A stretch of 49,647 nucleotides of DNA from Bacteroidota bacterium (GTDB lineage Bacteria; Bacteroidota; Bacteroidia; Sphingobacteriales; Sphingobacteriaceae), in the NCBI GenBank assembly GCA_013286235.1, contig JABDGE010000021.1:1-49647 (forward strand), read 5' to 3'. The notes below the pieces were generated by a model. The model was not told the origin of the DNA. It ran no database searches and was given only the letters and a program-made list of their open reading frames with translations. Below are positions 26,881-36,718 of this stretch, in pieces. The translations under genes were made by a program, and so were the position numbers. Every line of letters begins with the position of its first letter. Within the stretch, counting starts at the first letter, position 1.

Positions 26881-27312
26881 ATGAAGATACAGATTATAAA
26901 CGGCCCCAATTTAAACCTGTTAGGCGTGAGGGAGAAATCCATCTACGGCGATAGCGATTTTGAGACTTATCTGGGAAAACTACGCCAACAATATCCGGCC
27001 ATCGAAATCAGCTATTACCAGAGTAACGTGGAGGGCGAGATCATCAACAAGCTGCATGAAATCGGGTTTAGCGCCGATGGCATCGTGTTAAACGCCGGGG
27101 CATATACCCATACTTCCATCGCCATTGCCGATGCTATCGCCGCCATCAAAACACTTGTTATAGAAGTGCATATATCCAACGTTTATAAAAGGGAAGACTT
27201 CAGGCACCATTCCATGCTCGCAGCCAATTGCAAGGGTGTTATAGCCGGGTTTGGGATGAATTCCTACCGTTTGGCCATTGACAGCCTGCTCATAGAAGAG
27301 GAAAATAAGTAA
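26881..27312 (+). CDS. aroQ: 3-dehydroquinate dehydratase, type II
   Basis: Third step of the shikimate pathway, converting 3-dehydroquinate to 3-dehydroshikimate. Start chosen at ATG 26881 (MKIQIINGPNLNLLG); the upstream ATG at 26857 would add eight residues that overlap the promoter. The protein is 143 aa, typical for type II. Visible are INGPNLNLLGVREKSIYG with the catalytic Tyr in SIYG, NAGAYTHTSIAIADAI, EVHISN and FRHHSMLAANCKGVIAGFG (His). The mechanosensitive-channel gene follows 26 nt later on the same strand. Confidence 0.95.
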   Translation: MKIQIINGPNLNLLGVREKSIYGDSDFETYLGKLRQQYPAIEISYYQSNVEGEIINKLHEIGFSADGIVLNAGAYTHTSIAIADAIAAIKTLVIEVHISNVYKREDFRHHSMLAANCKGVIAGFGMNSYRLAIDSLLIEEENK

Positions 27313-27338
27313 ATAAACAAAAAATTGATCTGAAACCC

Positions 27339-29861
27339 ATGCGCAGTACCAAACTCCTTGCGTTTATTACACTGTCGATAACAGTCTTTTATTCGTTTAA
27401 TGCATTTTCCCAGTCAAAAGCTCAAAAAGACATCGTAAAAAAGAGGAATGAGATCAGGCACGCAATCCATTCCCGCGATTCATTGATGCGATCCCTTAAT
27501 AAATCGGACACCTCCATCAATAGCCTGCTCCAGCGTGTTGAGCAATATACCACTTCATTTAACCAGATCGACAATACCCTGGATGATGGCCTCGACACCC
27601 TCGACGTTGGTCAGCAGCTCCCGGACGTGATTAAAAGGATTGACAAGATCAATACAGCTGCTAAAACTCACAAAGCCAGTACCCTGCGCTTTTTATTCGT
27701 ACTTAGGGATAACTTAGATCATGTACAGGAAAAGCTGGACAAATGGCAGGCGGACGCGGATAATGTGGGTACCAAACTCGTGCAAAATGAGAATGATCTG
27801 CTCAAATTCTCAAAAGACACGGTGCTAAAAACTGTGCCATCGGATAGTGTTGTACGCAAAACCTTTTTTACCCAACTAAAGCAGGTAAGGGTGTTATGGA
27901 GGCACGTAGATTCGGCAAATCGCAGTGATTTGCTCAAAGTAAACCTGTTGCAGGATAAATTGGCCATATCGTATACTACAACACTTGATGAAGCCGACCA
28001 GATTGACAGTAAGATCAAAGGGTTTGCATTGAAAGCGTTCGCCGGCGAATCAGATTATATATGGCAGGCTAAACCACAATCGGATGATTTCAAATCGGCC
28101 TTAAACAGCACGCTCAGGCTTAATCAATTCCTATTAAATTACTTTTTCAAAAGCGATACAACGATTCATTTAATTGCAATTATATTCCTGGTAATTTTCA
28201 GCAGTTGGATTTTTTATAATCGGAACAAAGCGCTGAAAAAGAAAGAAAGCGCTGAAATTATTCCTACCGAGGCCCCATATATATTTAATAAGCCCGGCGT
28301 TTCGGTATTTCTGGTTGTTACCTCTATCGTCCCCTTTTTTTATGATCATCCGCCGACCGCCTCGATGGAGATATTATTTTTAATATCAGTTGCCTTATCG
28401 CTCGTCCTGGTTAAAAACGATATCCAAAAAGCGGCTTATAAATTTTTTGTTTGGTCAGCAGCACTGGCGTTTGTTTACGCCATCAGTAATTTATTTATCG
28501 AAATTTCTATTATTGACCGGTATCTGATATTGATCATGAGCCTTATTTCGATCGTTGCCGGTGTCTCCTTCTACCGGCAAATTAAAAAATCGCCGGAAGA
28601 GCATTTCCCTTTCGCGGAGATTGCCCTGAAGATATTTATCTCGTTACAGGCATTATCCTTTGTGCTCAATGTTACCGGTCGGTTTAGCCTCGCCAAAATA
28701 TTCGGTGTCACAGCGGTATTCAATCTATGGTTTTTACTGGTCCTGTATGTGGTTGTGCAGGTGTTAACCCAGGCTTTGTTTCTGCAGTTCGAAGCGCAAA
28801 AAGGCGGCAAGAGCATCATCAACTGGCTGGATTATGACCTGGTAAAGAAAAAGACACGAGCCACGCTGATCTTCGCCGCAGCACTGCTTTGGGTTTTCAG
28901 TTTGTTGCAAAATTTAAATATCGAAGATTGGACCGAAGGTTATTTAAGTGATTTTTTAGATCAGTCCCATTCCGTCGGCGGCGCATCATTCACGCTGGGC
29001 GGGTTTGTAATTTTTATAATTGTAATATGGCTGTCTTCCGTAGCCTCAAGGATCATAAGCTATTTTTATGACGTTTCGGCGCAACGAGTGACCGATCTAT
29101 CGGTAGCTAAAAAAAAGAACCGGACTTCAACCATTATCATCAGGATAGCTGTTTTTTCAATCGGATTTTTGCTCGCGGTAGCCGCGTCAAATTTTCCATT
29201 GGATAAGCTGACGATTATCATCAGCGCCTTCGGCGTCGGCATCGGCTTCGGATTACAAAACATTGTAAACAACCTTGTTTCGGGATTGATATTAGCATTT
29301 GAAAAGCCTATTAACATCGGCGACGTGATCGAAGTTGACGGCCATATGGGCACCATGAAGGAAATCGGCATACGATCCAGTAAAGTAGTTACCGGCGATG
29401 GATCGGAAGTAATCATACCCAATGGCGATTTTATCTCGCACCAGGTGGTGAACTGGACATTGAGCAACAGCAACCGCCAAATTGATGTGAGAGTGATCAC
29501 AGCCTTTGGCGTTGATGTGAATCATGTCAGGGAGCTGTTAAAAAACCTGTTGGCTAAAAGAACCGACATCATGACCGACCCTGGCCCCGCTGTTTTTATC
29601 AACAATGTAAGCGAAAGTGCGGTTGAGTTCAGGCTTTTGTTCTGGGAGGCTGACATCAGTACTACGGGAGAACTGAAAAGCCAGGTATTAACCCAGGTTT
29701 ATCAGATGCTTGGCCAGGAGGGCGTTCAGCTGCCTTCAACGCAAAAGGACATTTACGTGCATTTTCCTGAAGGCGTTCCCATGACGAACACGGAACCTGT
29801 TACAGAAGGGAAAAACAAAATGACCAACACTAAAGAAAAGCCGAAGGATCGAGGTCAGTAA
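27339..29861 (+). CDS. Large MscS-family mechanosensitive channel
   Basis: Inner-membrane mechanosensitive ion channel, 840 aa. A signal peptide ends around AFSQS. A periplasmic helical domain (about 25-270) carries coiled coils. Several membrane helices follow from about 275 to 640. The MscS core contains the pore-lining segment and the beta domain: AFGVGIGFGLQNIVNNLVSGL, then FEKPINIGDVIEVDG and VVTGDGSEVIIPNGDFIS. The N-terminal extension is like that of MscK/YbdG-type members but without a clear subclass. The final 32 bp overlap the convergent glycosyltransferase gene. Confidence 0.88.
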   Translation: MRSTKLLAFITLSITVFYSFNAFSQSKAQKDIVKKRNEIRHAIHSRDSLMRSLNKSDTSINSLLQRVEQYTTSFNQIDNTLDDGLDTLDVGQQLPDVIKRIDKINTAAKTHKASTLRFLFVLRDNLDHVQEKLDKWQADADNVGTKLVQNENDLLKFSKDTVLKTVPSDSVVRKTFFTQLKQVRVLWRHVDSANRSDLLKVNLLQDKLAISYTTTLDEADQIDSKIKGFALKAFAGESDYIWQAKPQSDDFKSALNSTLRLNQFLLNYFFKSDTTIHLIAIIFLVIFSSWIFYNRNKALKKKESAEIIPTEAPYIFNKPGVSVFLVVTSIVPFFYDHPPTASMEILFLISVALSLVLVKNDIQKAAYKFFVWSAALAFVYAISNLFIEISIIDRYLILIMSLISIVAGVSFYRQIKKSPEEHFPFAEIALKIFISLQALSFVLNVTGRFSLAKIFGVTAVFNLWFLLVLYVVVQVLTQALFLQFEAQKGGKSIINWLDYDLVKKKTRATLIFAAALLWVFSLLQNLNIEDWTEGYLSDFLDQSHSVGGASFTLGGFVIFIIVIWLSSVASRIISYFYDVSAQRVTDLSVAKKKNRTSTIIIRIAVFSIGFLLAVAASNFPLDKLTIIISAFGVGIGFGLQNIVNNLVSGLILAFEKPINIGDVIEVDGHMGTMKEIGIRSSKVVTGDGSEVIIPNGDFISHQVVNWTLSNSNRQIDVRVITAFGVDVNHVRELLKNLLAKRTDIMTDPGPAVFINNVSESAVEFRLLFWEADISTTGELKSQVLTQVYQMLGQEGVQLPSTQKDIYVHFPEGVPMTNTEPVTEGKNKMTNTKEKPKDRGQ

Positions 29862-30870
29862 AGTGTTTTTTCTTTTTAATAAAGAAATCCCAAACGATAC
29901 TTCTTTTGTACATGCCGGTTAAGGCAGAACGCCTTGCGTTCCTGATCTTTCGGGCATTTGGGATTTCCGATCTTTGGGTGCGGAACACAAAATTCTGATG
30001 TGCCCGGCTTACTGCCCAGGCGTCCTTGCGTTTTCCTTCGCCCAGAAACCTGAACACCGCGATCAGGTCCATCCATATCCGGATAAAAATAGCCGCCAAT
30101 CCTTTCCAAAACGGAAGATTATTTTTGAGCAGTAACAGGTTGTTCCGAAAGTTGAGGAATGTTTTAAAAGGATCTTCCATATTCAGCGTACCCCCGCCTA
30201 CGTGGAACACTTCCGATTCGGCGCAGTACATTATTTTGTATCCCATATTTTTCAACCGCCAGCAGAGATCAATTTCTTCCATATGAGCGAAGAACCGGTC
30301 ATCAAATCCTCCGGCCTCAACCCAGCACCGCTTTTTTACAAACAACGCTGCACCCGTGGCCCAAAACACTTCCTTCGATTGCCCGTATTGGCCTTTGTCA
30401 GCCTCTATTTCATAAAATATCCTTCCCTGGCAAAACGGGTAGCCAAAACGGTCGATAAACCCTCCGGCGGCGCCTGCATGTTCAAAGTGATCCTGTTGTG
30501 CAAAGGCTTTTATTTTGGGCGCAGCAGCGGCGATCAAGGGGTCGCTTTCCATTAAATCGATCACAGGGGCTATCCAACCGGGCGATACTTCGACATCAGA
30601 GTTCAACAGGATAAAGTAATCGGCTTCCACCTGTTCCAACACTTTATTGTAGCCGCCGGTAAACCCATAATTTTTGTCGTTTTGAATTATTTTGACAGAA
30701 GGGCATTCTTGCCTTAAAAACTCAACGGAACCGTCCGCTGAGCCGTTGTCGCCTACAACAATCTCAAGATCGGGCCAGTTCGATGTCATCACCGAGGGAA
30801 GAAATTGTTTAAGGTATTTTATACCGTTCCAGTTTAATATAACTACGCTGACTTTTGGCGTTTGGCTCAT
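29830..30870 (-). CDS. Glycosyltransferase family 2 (rhamnosyltransferase-like)
   Basis: GT-A fold glycosyltransferase of 346 aa, for polysaccharide or lipid-linked sugar assembly. VSVVILNWNGIKYLKQFLPSV opens the nucleotide-binding part. LNSDVEVSPGWIAP is the DxD-type metal motif. ATGAALFVKKRCWVEAGGFDDRFFAHMEEIDLCWRLKNMGY is the acceptor region with the conserved EEIDLCWRL. The C-terminus is basic. The ATG at 30870 lies at the end of an octamer array (CCAATGAA type). Its 3' end overlaps the channel gene by 32 bp. Substrate unknown. Confidence 0.88.
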   Translation of the reverse strand: MSQTPKVSVVILNWNGIKYLKQFLPSVMTSNWPDLEIVVGDNGSADGSVEFLRQECPSVKIIQNDKNYGFTGGYNKVLEQVEADYFILLNSDVEVSPGWIAPVIDLMESDPLIAAAAPKIKAFAQQDHFEHAGAAGGFIDRFGYPFCQGRIFYEIEADKGQYGQSKEVFWATGAALFVKKRCWVEAGGFDDRFFAHMEEIDLCWRLKNMGYKIMYCAESEVFHVGGGTLNMEDPFKTFLNFRNNLLLLKNNLPFWKGLAAIFIRIWMDLIAVFRFLGEGKRKDAWAVSRAHQNFVFRTQRSEIPNARKIRNARRSALTGMYKRSIVWDFFIKKKKHFTDLDPSAFL

Positions 30871-31125
30871 TTGTTCATTGGTTCACTGGTTCATTAGTTA
30901 GGTATGTAATTGCATTCCCATATATGGTACATAGACTTCCTGCTACTGCTACTTCCTTTCTGGTTCTTGGCTCTTGATTCTCGATTCTTCCTCCTGCTAC
31001 TGCTACTTGTTTCCTCGTTCTCTATTCTTCCTCCTGCCACTGCTTCTTCCTTTCTGGCTCTTGGTTCTTAACTCTTGCCAACTGCCCGCTGCTTTCACTC
31101 CCAATTTAACCACTACCCCCACGGA
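30871..31125. repeat. Word-like tandem repeats between glycosyltransferase and acyltransferase genes
   Basis: The 255-bp spacer holds no gene. 30863-30900 is an octamer array (TTCATTGG, TTCACTGG, TTCATTAG). 30935-31075 repeats CTGCTACTGCTACTTCC and GGCTCTTGATTC-type words, as seen again at 36770-37030. 31073-31090 contains GCCAACTGCCCGCTGC, related to the array within prmC. The same CTAATGAAC word covers the acyltransferase stop codon (31126). Confidence 0.75.
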
Positions 31126-32007
31126 CTAATGAACATCCCCGGGCTTAATTTTCCACCTCCTGTGCGACCATAACCAAAACTCCGGTTTTTCCCTGATTAA
31201 TTGTTCAAGGTATCGGACGTGTATCTCCGTAATTTCGTGAGGTTGGGTGTTTTTAGGGTCTTCTACAAGCGGCACGATGGTATAGGTGTAGTAACCGCGT
31301 TTTATCAATTCAATTTTATAGAACACAACTACGCAATCAATCATCTTGCTTATTTTTTCCACGCCCAAAAAGACCGCCGTAGGCTGATTTAAAAAATTGA
31401 CGAAATATTTAGCGTCCTCACGGGTTGGTGTTTGGTCAGAAGCCAGCACCGTAAAGGTAAGCTCATTTTTATACTCCACCATCTTGCGCAGCGTTTGCCG
31501 CATCGCCACCAGTGTTACGCCGAATCGTGACCGGGTACGGTTAAAAAAATCAGTGAATACCTGGTTGGACTGCGGCTTGTAGATAACGATCCTTCTTTTT
31601 TCCGTAAGAAAGCCGAATTCAATGCAGGCCAACTCCCAGTTACCGTAGTGCCCGGCAGCAGCCAAAATGCTTTTTCCCCGGCTAAAATATTCTTCCGCCA
31701 GTTCGGGGTTGGTGGGTTTCATTCTCCGCTGTAGTTCTTTACCGGAAATACTCACCGATTTGAGCGTCTCCATCATCAGGTCGGCCATGTATTTGAAGTA
31801 TTTTTTCTCAATTAACCTGCGCTCTTTTTCCGGTTTTTCGGGGAAAGAATTCCGGAGGTTTTCTTTAACTACTTCTTTGCGATAGCCGATGACGTAATAA
31901 AGAATGAAAAAAATAACATCGGCGATAAGGTATAAAAACCAAAGGGGCAAGAGCGATACAAGGTACAAAAAGAGAGTACCCAACCTTGAAAGCCCTTTTT
32001 TTATCAT
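31126..32007 (-). CDS. Lysophospholipid/lipid A acyltransferase (LpxL/HtrB type)
   Basis: Membrane-bound acyltransferase that adds the secondary acyl chain to lipid A or a related lipid. The protein has 293 aa. N-terminal hydrophobic helices (about 8-40) precede the catalytic part with the H-x4-E motif HYGNWE (His120, Glu125). RIVIYKPQSNQVFTDFFNRTR, SDQTPTREDAKYFVNFLN and PTAVFLGVEKI are the usual LpxL/HtrB blocks. The ending is WLWSHRRWKIKPG. It is divergent from the WbqC gene with 36 bp between starts. Confidence 0.9.
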   Translation of the reverse strand: MIKKGLSRLGTLFLYLVSLLPLWFLYLIADVIFFILYYVIGYRKEVVKENLRNSFPEKPEKERRLIEKKYFKYMADLMMETLKSVSISGKELQRRMKPTNPELAEEYFSRGKSILAAAGHYGNWELACIEFGFLTEKRRIVIYKPQSNQVFTDFFNRTRSRFGVTLVAMRQTLRKMVEYKNELTFTVLASDQTPTREDAKYFVNFLNQPTAVFLGVEKISKMIDCVVVFYKIELIKRGYYTYTIVPLVEDPKNTQPHEITEIHVRYLEQLIREKPEFWLWSHRRWKIKPGDVH

Positions 32008-32029
32008 TATTTTCGCCGGATTTTTGCTG

Positions 32030-32037
32030 CAAACATA
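32030..32037 (-). promoter_or_regulatory. Putative -7 box TATGTTTG for the acyltransferase
   Basis: On the minus strand TATGTTTG lies 22 nt before the ATG at 32007. It fits TAnnTTTG; no clear -33 element was found. Confidence 0.4.
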
Positions 32038-32043
32038 AAAGAT

Positions 32044-32655
32044 ATGATTGAAAAAGGCGCTGTGTTCCCTATGTTTTATCTGCCGCCCGTGGAATATTTT
32101 GCGAAACTAAAATTGTATCAAGCGGGCATATTGATTGAAAAAGAAGAACATTTTCCGAAGCAGACGTATCGCAACCGGGCCAATATCTATTCACCCGACG
32201 GCGTGCTTACGCTCACAGTCCCCGTTATAAAGGGTTCCAAACAGCACACCAAGGTAAGGGACGTAAAAATAAGCTATGATTTTAACTGGCAGCGGCTGCA
32301 TTGGCAAAACTTGCAGGCCTGCTACCGTCGCTCAGCTTATTTCGAATATTATGAAGACGACCTTGTGCCGTTTTACGAGAAAAACTTTTCTTTTCTTTTT
32401 GATTACAACGAACAATTGCTCCAATTTATACTTCGGTCAGTCAAACTCAACGCAGCATTCACTTATACGGAAACATTTGAACCTGCATATCCTTTAATGA
32501 CTGATCTGAGGCATGCGATCAACCCAAAAAAAGAATCACATTTCGATCAAAAACCCTATCTGCAGGTTTTTGAGGAGCGAAAAGGCTTTCAGAAAAATCT
32601 AAGCATCGCTGATCTTCTCTTTAACCAGGGACCGCATTCGGCCAGCTATTTTTGA
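32044..32655 (+). CDS. WbqC family protein
   Basis: A 203-aa soluble protein of the WbqC-like family, often found in glycan loci and of unproven activity. Family features are MFYLPPVEYFAKL, the central KQTYRNRANIYSPDG and TVPVIKGSKQHTKVRDVKIS. WQRLHWQNLQACYRRSAYFEYYEDDL is typical too. The C-terminal half is helical and the last residues (FNQGPHSASYF) also fit. The ATG at 32044 is the natural start. It is divergent from the acyltransferase. Confidence 0.8.
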   Translation: MIEKGAVFPMFYLPPVEYFAKLKLYQAGILIEKEEHFPKQTYRNRANIYSPDGVLTLTVPVIKGSKQHTKVRDVKISYDFNWQRLHWQNLQACYRRSAYFEYYEDDLVPFYEKNFSFLFDYNEQLLQFILRSVKLNAAFTYTETFEPAYPLMTDLRHAINPKKESHFDQKPYLQVFEERKGFQKNLSIADLLFNQGPHSASYF

Positions 32656-33003
32656 TAATTTTTTTCTTCCCGGTCTTATTCCCGATCGAAATCGGAACAA
32701 CGAACAAGCCTGAATTTTGTGGTAAAGTAGCGTAAGCTTCTTGGGTTGAAGGGCGGTTAAGCCTGCCCGGAGGCGCTTTTCTCTGGTCACATTTCCAACC
32801 ATTTAAACCCATAATTAAAAATCAATCGCTAATATTTCGCCGGGGCGATAATACGTGAATATATGAGTGTTTATTTTGGAATCTCATAAAAATTAGAATA
32901 GATTTAGAGAACCGTTTTTGCCAATGCGACATAGGCAGGCGGCTTAGACTCTCAACTAATTTAACTCATTTACAAGCATTTCACTAAACAAAAAAAGCAA
33001 ACT
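32656..33003. other. Spacer without a gene
   Basis: 348 bp between the WbqC and lipoprotein genes. It contains an imperfect palindrome TTCCCGATCGAAATCGGAA at 32681-32699, a distant relative of the CCGATAGCTATCGG family at most. The 3' half is AT-rich and probably holds the promoter of the lipoprotein gene, but no exact TAnnTTTG was seen. Confidence 0.4.
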
Positions 33004-33981
33004 ATGCAAGTTTTTAAACACATTCACTCTTATGCCGCAATCTTGCTGGCAGGAACTATTTTGGCGGGCTGTACAAAGGATACGCACGCCCCAAAACCCA
33101 CTACCCCCGTTACTACCACTGCACCATCAGGCACAGGCGACATGGTATTAACCCCGGCCGGTTTAATGCCAAAAGCCAATTTACATTTTATTGAACCCGG
33201 TACCGAACTTCGTGTATCCGACGATGGACGACTGCAAAAGATAGAATCGGCTACCGGCAACATGCTCCAGGACTTTGGACCTGTTACCATTACTACGGAT
33301 CCGATCCACAACAATGGTTTTTCACGCGCTTTTGATAACGTGGTTCCGAAAGCGGTAAACGGATGGGCAGCTTATACCTACTGGTCCAATCCAACCACCA
33401 CCAAACCGGTAACTTCGTTTACAACAAAATGGACCGTGCCTGCAGCACCAAAAACTGAAGGCGCTCAGACCATCTTTTTGTTTAACGGCATGCAGGACGG
33501 AACTTCCGCAAGTTCGTATATCATCCAACCTGTTTTGCAATGGGGCGAGTCTGCAGCAGGCGGCGGCAAATACTGGGCTATTACCAACTGGTATGTTTCA
33601 AGCGCCAACGCATTTTACGGCACCCTTGAAACAGTTACCGCCGGAACAAGCATAACAGGCGTTATGACCGAAACAGGTGCCACCGGCAGTAATTACAATT
33701 ATAAATCTGTTTTCACCGGCTATCCTACCGCTTCGAGCATTACAGCCAGTAACGTACCCGAGGCTTACTGGCTGGCCGAAACACTGGAAGTTTACAGTGT
33801 AAGCAAAGCGGCGCAATACCCGGATGCCACCAGCATGGCATTCTCTGGAATAGACATCCTTGAGGGAACAACAAATCCATCAATTACCTGGACACCAGTG
33901 GCGGCTACAGGCGGCGCCCTTCCGAAAGCGGTTGTTACCAGCGGCAGTTCGTCGAATGGCACGGTAACCATTGATTTCTAG
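33004..33981 (+). CDS. Secreted lipoprotein, possible G1-peptidase-like beta-sandwich
   Basis: A 325-aa protein with lipobox LAGC (Cys22) followed by a Thr/Pro-rich linker (PTTPVTTTAPSG). The globular part begins near residue 110. It has VTSFTTKWTVPAAPK, then IIQPVLQWGESAAGGGKYW and ITNWYVSSANAFYG, in an order that recalls the eqolisin (G1) fold, with the usual glutamine position of ILQ as IIQ. The catalytic Glu of G1 peptidases is not obvious, so it may be a binding or inactive relative. Monocistronic: a terminator follows at 34039. The function is unproven. Confidence 0.6.
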   Translation: MQVFKHIHSYAAILLAGTILAGCTKDTHAPKPTTPVTTTAPSGTGDMVLTPAGLMPKANLHFIEPGTELRVSDDGRLQKIESATGNMLQDFGPVTITTDPIHNNGFSRAFDNVVPKAVNGWAAYTYWSNPTTTKPVTSFTTKWTVPAAPKTEGAQTIFLFNGMQDGTSASSYIIQPVLQWGESAAGGGKYWAITNWYVSSANAFYGTLETVTAGTSITGVMTETGATGSNYNYKSVFTGYPTASSITASNVPEAYWLAETLEVYSVSKAAQYPDATSMAFSGIDILEGTTNPSITWTPVAATGGALPKAVVTSGSSSNGTVTIDF

Positions 33982-34038
33982 CATAACCTTGCCCCGTTTG
34001 GTTTTAGAAACGGGAATCTATAATCACAACCTTGAAAA

Positions 34039-34071
34039 GGGAGAAAATGCGATCATTTTCCCCCTTTTTTT
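34039..34071 (+). terminator. Intrinsic terminator after the lipoprotein gene
   Basis: GGGAGAAAAT (34039-34048) pairs with ATTTTCCCCC (34055-34064) with one mismatch and is followed by seven T (34065-34071). Confidence 0.75.
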
Positions 34072-34222
34072 ATGCGCCCTTGCGGGGTTCACAAGATAAA
34101 ACATCCCCATTAAAATTTTTGGCAGGGGGTGATCCTTTTAAACACAAACCTATTTCCTTAAACATGCTGTCTCGTTATAGCACCGGGCGGATATTAAATC
34201 ATAAATTAAACTCATTTCCCCG

Positions 34223-34230
34223 TATATTTG
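34223..34230 (+). promoter_or_regulatory. -7 box TATATTTG for proB-proA
   Basis: TATATTTG matches TAnnTTTG and lies 18 nt before the proB ATG. No exact TTG element stands at -33. Confidence 0.5.
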
Positions 34231-34248
34231 ACCATTTATAAAAGCTAA

Positions 34249-35328
34249 ATGGCCTTCAACTACCAGCGCATAATTATCAAGATCGGGTCGAACGTACTTA
34301 CGCAAAAGGATGGGCTGCCTGATCTGAAACGTATTGAACACTTGGTTGATCAGATTGCAAAGATAAAACGCGAAGGAAAAGAAGTCGTGCTCGTTTCTTC
34401 AGGCGCGGTGGCATCGGGCAGGAGCCTCATCTCTATTTCGGAAAAATTCGACTCGATTGCAACCCGCCAACTGTTTGCCTCCATCGGCCAGGTAAAGCTG
34501 ATCAATACCTATGCAACGTTTTTTGAGCGATACAATATCCTGTGCTCCCAGGTGCTGGTAACCAAAGACGATTTCAGGGATCGGCAGCATTACCTCAACA
34601 TGAAAAACTGCCTGAAAATATTACTGCAGCATCACGTGATCCCGGTGGTTAACGAAAACGACGTAGTGTCAGTTACCGAGCTGATGTTCACCGACAACGA
34701 CGAACTGGCTGGCCTGATCGCATCCATGCTGAACGCCCAGGCTTTGATCGTACTGACGAACGTAGACGGTATATACGACGGTGATCCCGAAAAAGAACAT
34801 ACAAAAGTTATCGAACAAATAAACGGCAAAAGCGTCGACTTTTCTGCCTTTGTAACCTCCGGCCGTTCGCAATTCGGCCGGGGCGGCATGATCACCAAAT
34901 CAACCATGGCGCAAAAGGTGGCGCAATTAGGAATTGCGGTGCATATAGCCAACGGTACCCGCGAAAATATTATCCCCGACGTGTTGGATGACAAAGTGCC
35001 GCACACCTATTTTACACCCCATAAAAAAGCCTCAGGTAAAAAGAAATGGATAGCCCATGCCGGTAATTACGCAAAAGGTATAGTGCAGGTAAACGACGGT
35101 GCAGTAGCTGCGCTTACGTCGGCTAAAGCATCGAGCCTGTTGCCGGTAGGCGTGATCAATATACTTTCGGAATTCAAAAAGGGCGAGATCATTAAATTGG
35201 TCGACGAGCATAACCGGAATATTGGGATAGGCATTGCACAGTATGGCTCAGACAAGGCGGCGGCAATGATGGGGCAAAAAAATCAAAAAGCCCTCATTCA
35301 TTATGACTACCTTTATTTAGAAAATTGA
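34249..35328 (+). CDS. proB: Glutamate 5-kinase
   Basis: First step of proline synthesis, phosphorylating glutamate. The protein has 359 aa. The amino-acid-kinase domain (about 1-255) begins IIIKIGSNVLTQKDGLPD and includes VSSGAVASG, VNENDVVSVTELMFTDNDELAGLIA and GRGGMITKSTMAQKVA. A C-terminal PUA domain (about 270-355) begins KKWIAHAGNYAKGIVQVNDGAV. It is the upstream gene of proA; a gap of 82 bp separates them. Confidence 0.95.
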   Translation: MAFNYQRIIIKIGSNVLTQKDGLPDLKRIEHLVDQIAKIKREGKEVVLVSSGAVASGRSLISISEKFDSIATRQLFASIGQVKLINTYATFFERYNILCSQVLVTKDDFRDRQHYLNMKNCLKILLQHHVIPVVNENDVVSVTELMFTDNDELAGLIASMLNAQALIVLTNVDGIYDGDPEKEHTKVIEQINGKSVDFSAFVTSGRSQFGRGGMITKSTMAQKVAQLGIAVHIANGTRENIIPDVLDDKVPHTYFTPHKKASGKKKWIAHAGNYAKGIVQVNDGAVAALTSAKASSLLPVGVINILSEFKKGEIIKLVDEHNRNIGIGIAQYGSDKAAAMMGQKNQKALIHYDYLYLEN

Positions 35329-35410
35329 TTGCTTATAAGTCCGAAAGTCCGAAAGAAGCTGCGACGGACGCTTCGGCAAAAATAATTTAAGGCATACAAA
35401 GGAGGCAAGA

Positions 35411-36673
35411 ATGGCAACGTTGGTCAGCGAACTGAGTTATCTGGATTATTTCGAAAACGCGAAGCTTGCGGCACGAAAGCGGATCGCGCCCGAGCGCATC
35501 AACGAGGTGTTGAAAGCTGTGGCCCAGGCTGCGATCACCAATACCGCCTTCCTGTTAAGCCAAAATCAAAAGGATCTCGACCGCATGAGTCCGGATGATC
35601 CCAAATTCGACCGTTTAAAACTTACTGCAGACAGGATAAAATCGATAGCCGCAGAAATTAATAATGTTGCCAAGCTCAAAAGCCCCTTAGGTCGGGTGCT
35701 TTCCCGCAAAACAATGCCCAACGGACTGCACATCTCCAAAATAAGCGTCCCTCTCGGCGTAGTCGGCGTAATTTATGAAGCCCGGCCCAACGTCACGTTT
35801 GATGTGTTTGCCCTTTGCTTCAAGACAGGGAACGTATGTATCCTGAAAGGGGGTAGCGACGCGGAGTATTCAAATAAAGCCATCCTGTCGATTATCAGGG
35901 AAGTACTGTCAGAATACCTGGTGGATACAAATGTTGTAAGCCTGTTACCCATTGAGCGGCAAGCTGCCGATGCCCTGCTCAATGCAATTGGTTATGTAGA
36001 TGTGTTGATCCCCCGGGGCAGCCAGCAATTGATCGACCATGTACGCAGGAACAGCAAAGTACCGGTAATTGAAACCGGGGCCGGGATTGTGCACACCTAT
36101 TTTGACGAGTACGGCGACCTTGCAAAGGGGCGTGAAATAATTCTAAATGCTAAAACACGGCGCGTTAGCGTATGTAATGCCCTGGATTGCCTTGTAGTTC
36201 ATTGCTCCCGGTTGCGCGACTTACCCAAATTAGTAAAACCCCTGGGCGAGAGCGGGGTGGTTTTATATGCTGACGAGACCGCTTATACGATCCTTGAAGG
36301 CCACTACCCGGAAAATTTACTAAAACAGGCAGAATCAAAACATTTTGGCACGGAATTTTTATCGATGACCCTGGCCGTAAAAATTGCCGAAAGCTTTGAA
36401 GATGCACTGGACCATATTGCCACGTACGGTTCCAAACACAGCGAGGCAATTATTTCAGAGGATATACCAAGCATCGAAGCGTTTTTAAACGACGTTGATG
36501 CGGCTGCCGTTTATGTAAACGCATCTACGGCTTTTACGGATGGCGCCCAGTTTGGATTAGGCGCCGAGATCGGCATCAGCACTCAAAAGCTTCATGCACG
36601 CGGCCCGATGGGTTTGGAGGAACTGACCAGCTACAAATGGCTGATAAAAGGCAACGGGCAGGTAAGGCCTTAA
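35411..36673 (+). CDS. proA: Glutamate-5-semialdehyde dehydrogenase
   Basis: Reduces gamma-glutamyl phosphate to the semialdehyde, second step of proline synthesis, using NADPH. The protein has 420 aa. [74 protein letters not shown] and the active-site stretch [19 protein letters not shown] are present. The C-terminus has [25 protein letters not shown]. It forms the classical proBA unit. A hairpin terminator lies downstream. Confidence 0.96.
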   Translation: MATLVSELSYLDYFENAKLAARKRIAPERINEVLKAVAQAAITNTAFLLSQNQKDLDRMSPDDPKFDRLKLTADRIKSIAAEINNVAKLKSPLGRVLSRKTMPNGLHISKISVPLGVVGVIYEARPNVTFDVFALCFKTGNVCILKGGSDAEYSNKAILSIIREVLSEYLVDTNVVSLLPIERQAADALLNAIGYVDVLIPRGSQQLIDHVRRNSKVPVIETGAGIVHTYFDEYGDLAKGREIILNAKTRRVSVCNALDCLVVHCSRLRDLPKLVKPLGESGVVLYADETAYTILEGHYPENLLKQAESKHFGTEFLSMTLAVKIAESFEDALDHIATYGSKHSEAIISEDIPSIEAFLNDVDAAAVYVNASTAFTDGAQFGLGAEIGISTQKLHARGPMGLEELTSYKWLIKGNGQVRP

Positions 36674-36718
36674 GACACGATGTTTACGCGAACCAAGAGT
36701 CAGGAACAATACCGATGA

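Noticed and set aside
32681..32699. Fifth copy of the palindrome
   Set aside because: TTCCCGATCGAAATCGGAA lacks the TAGCTA centre and is imperfect.
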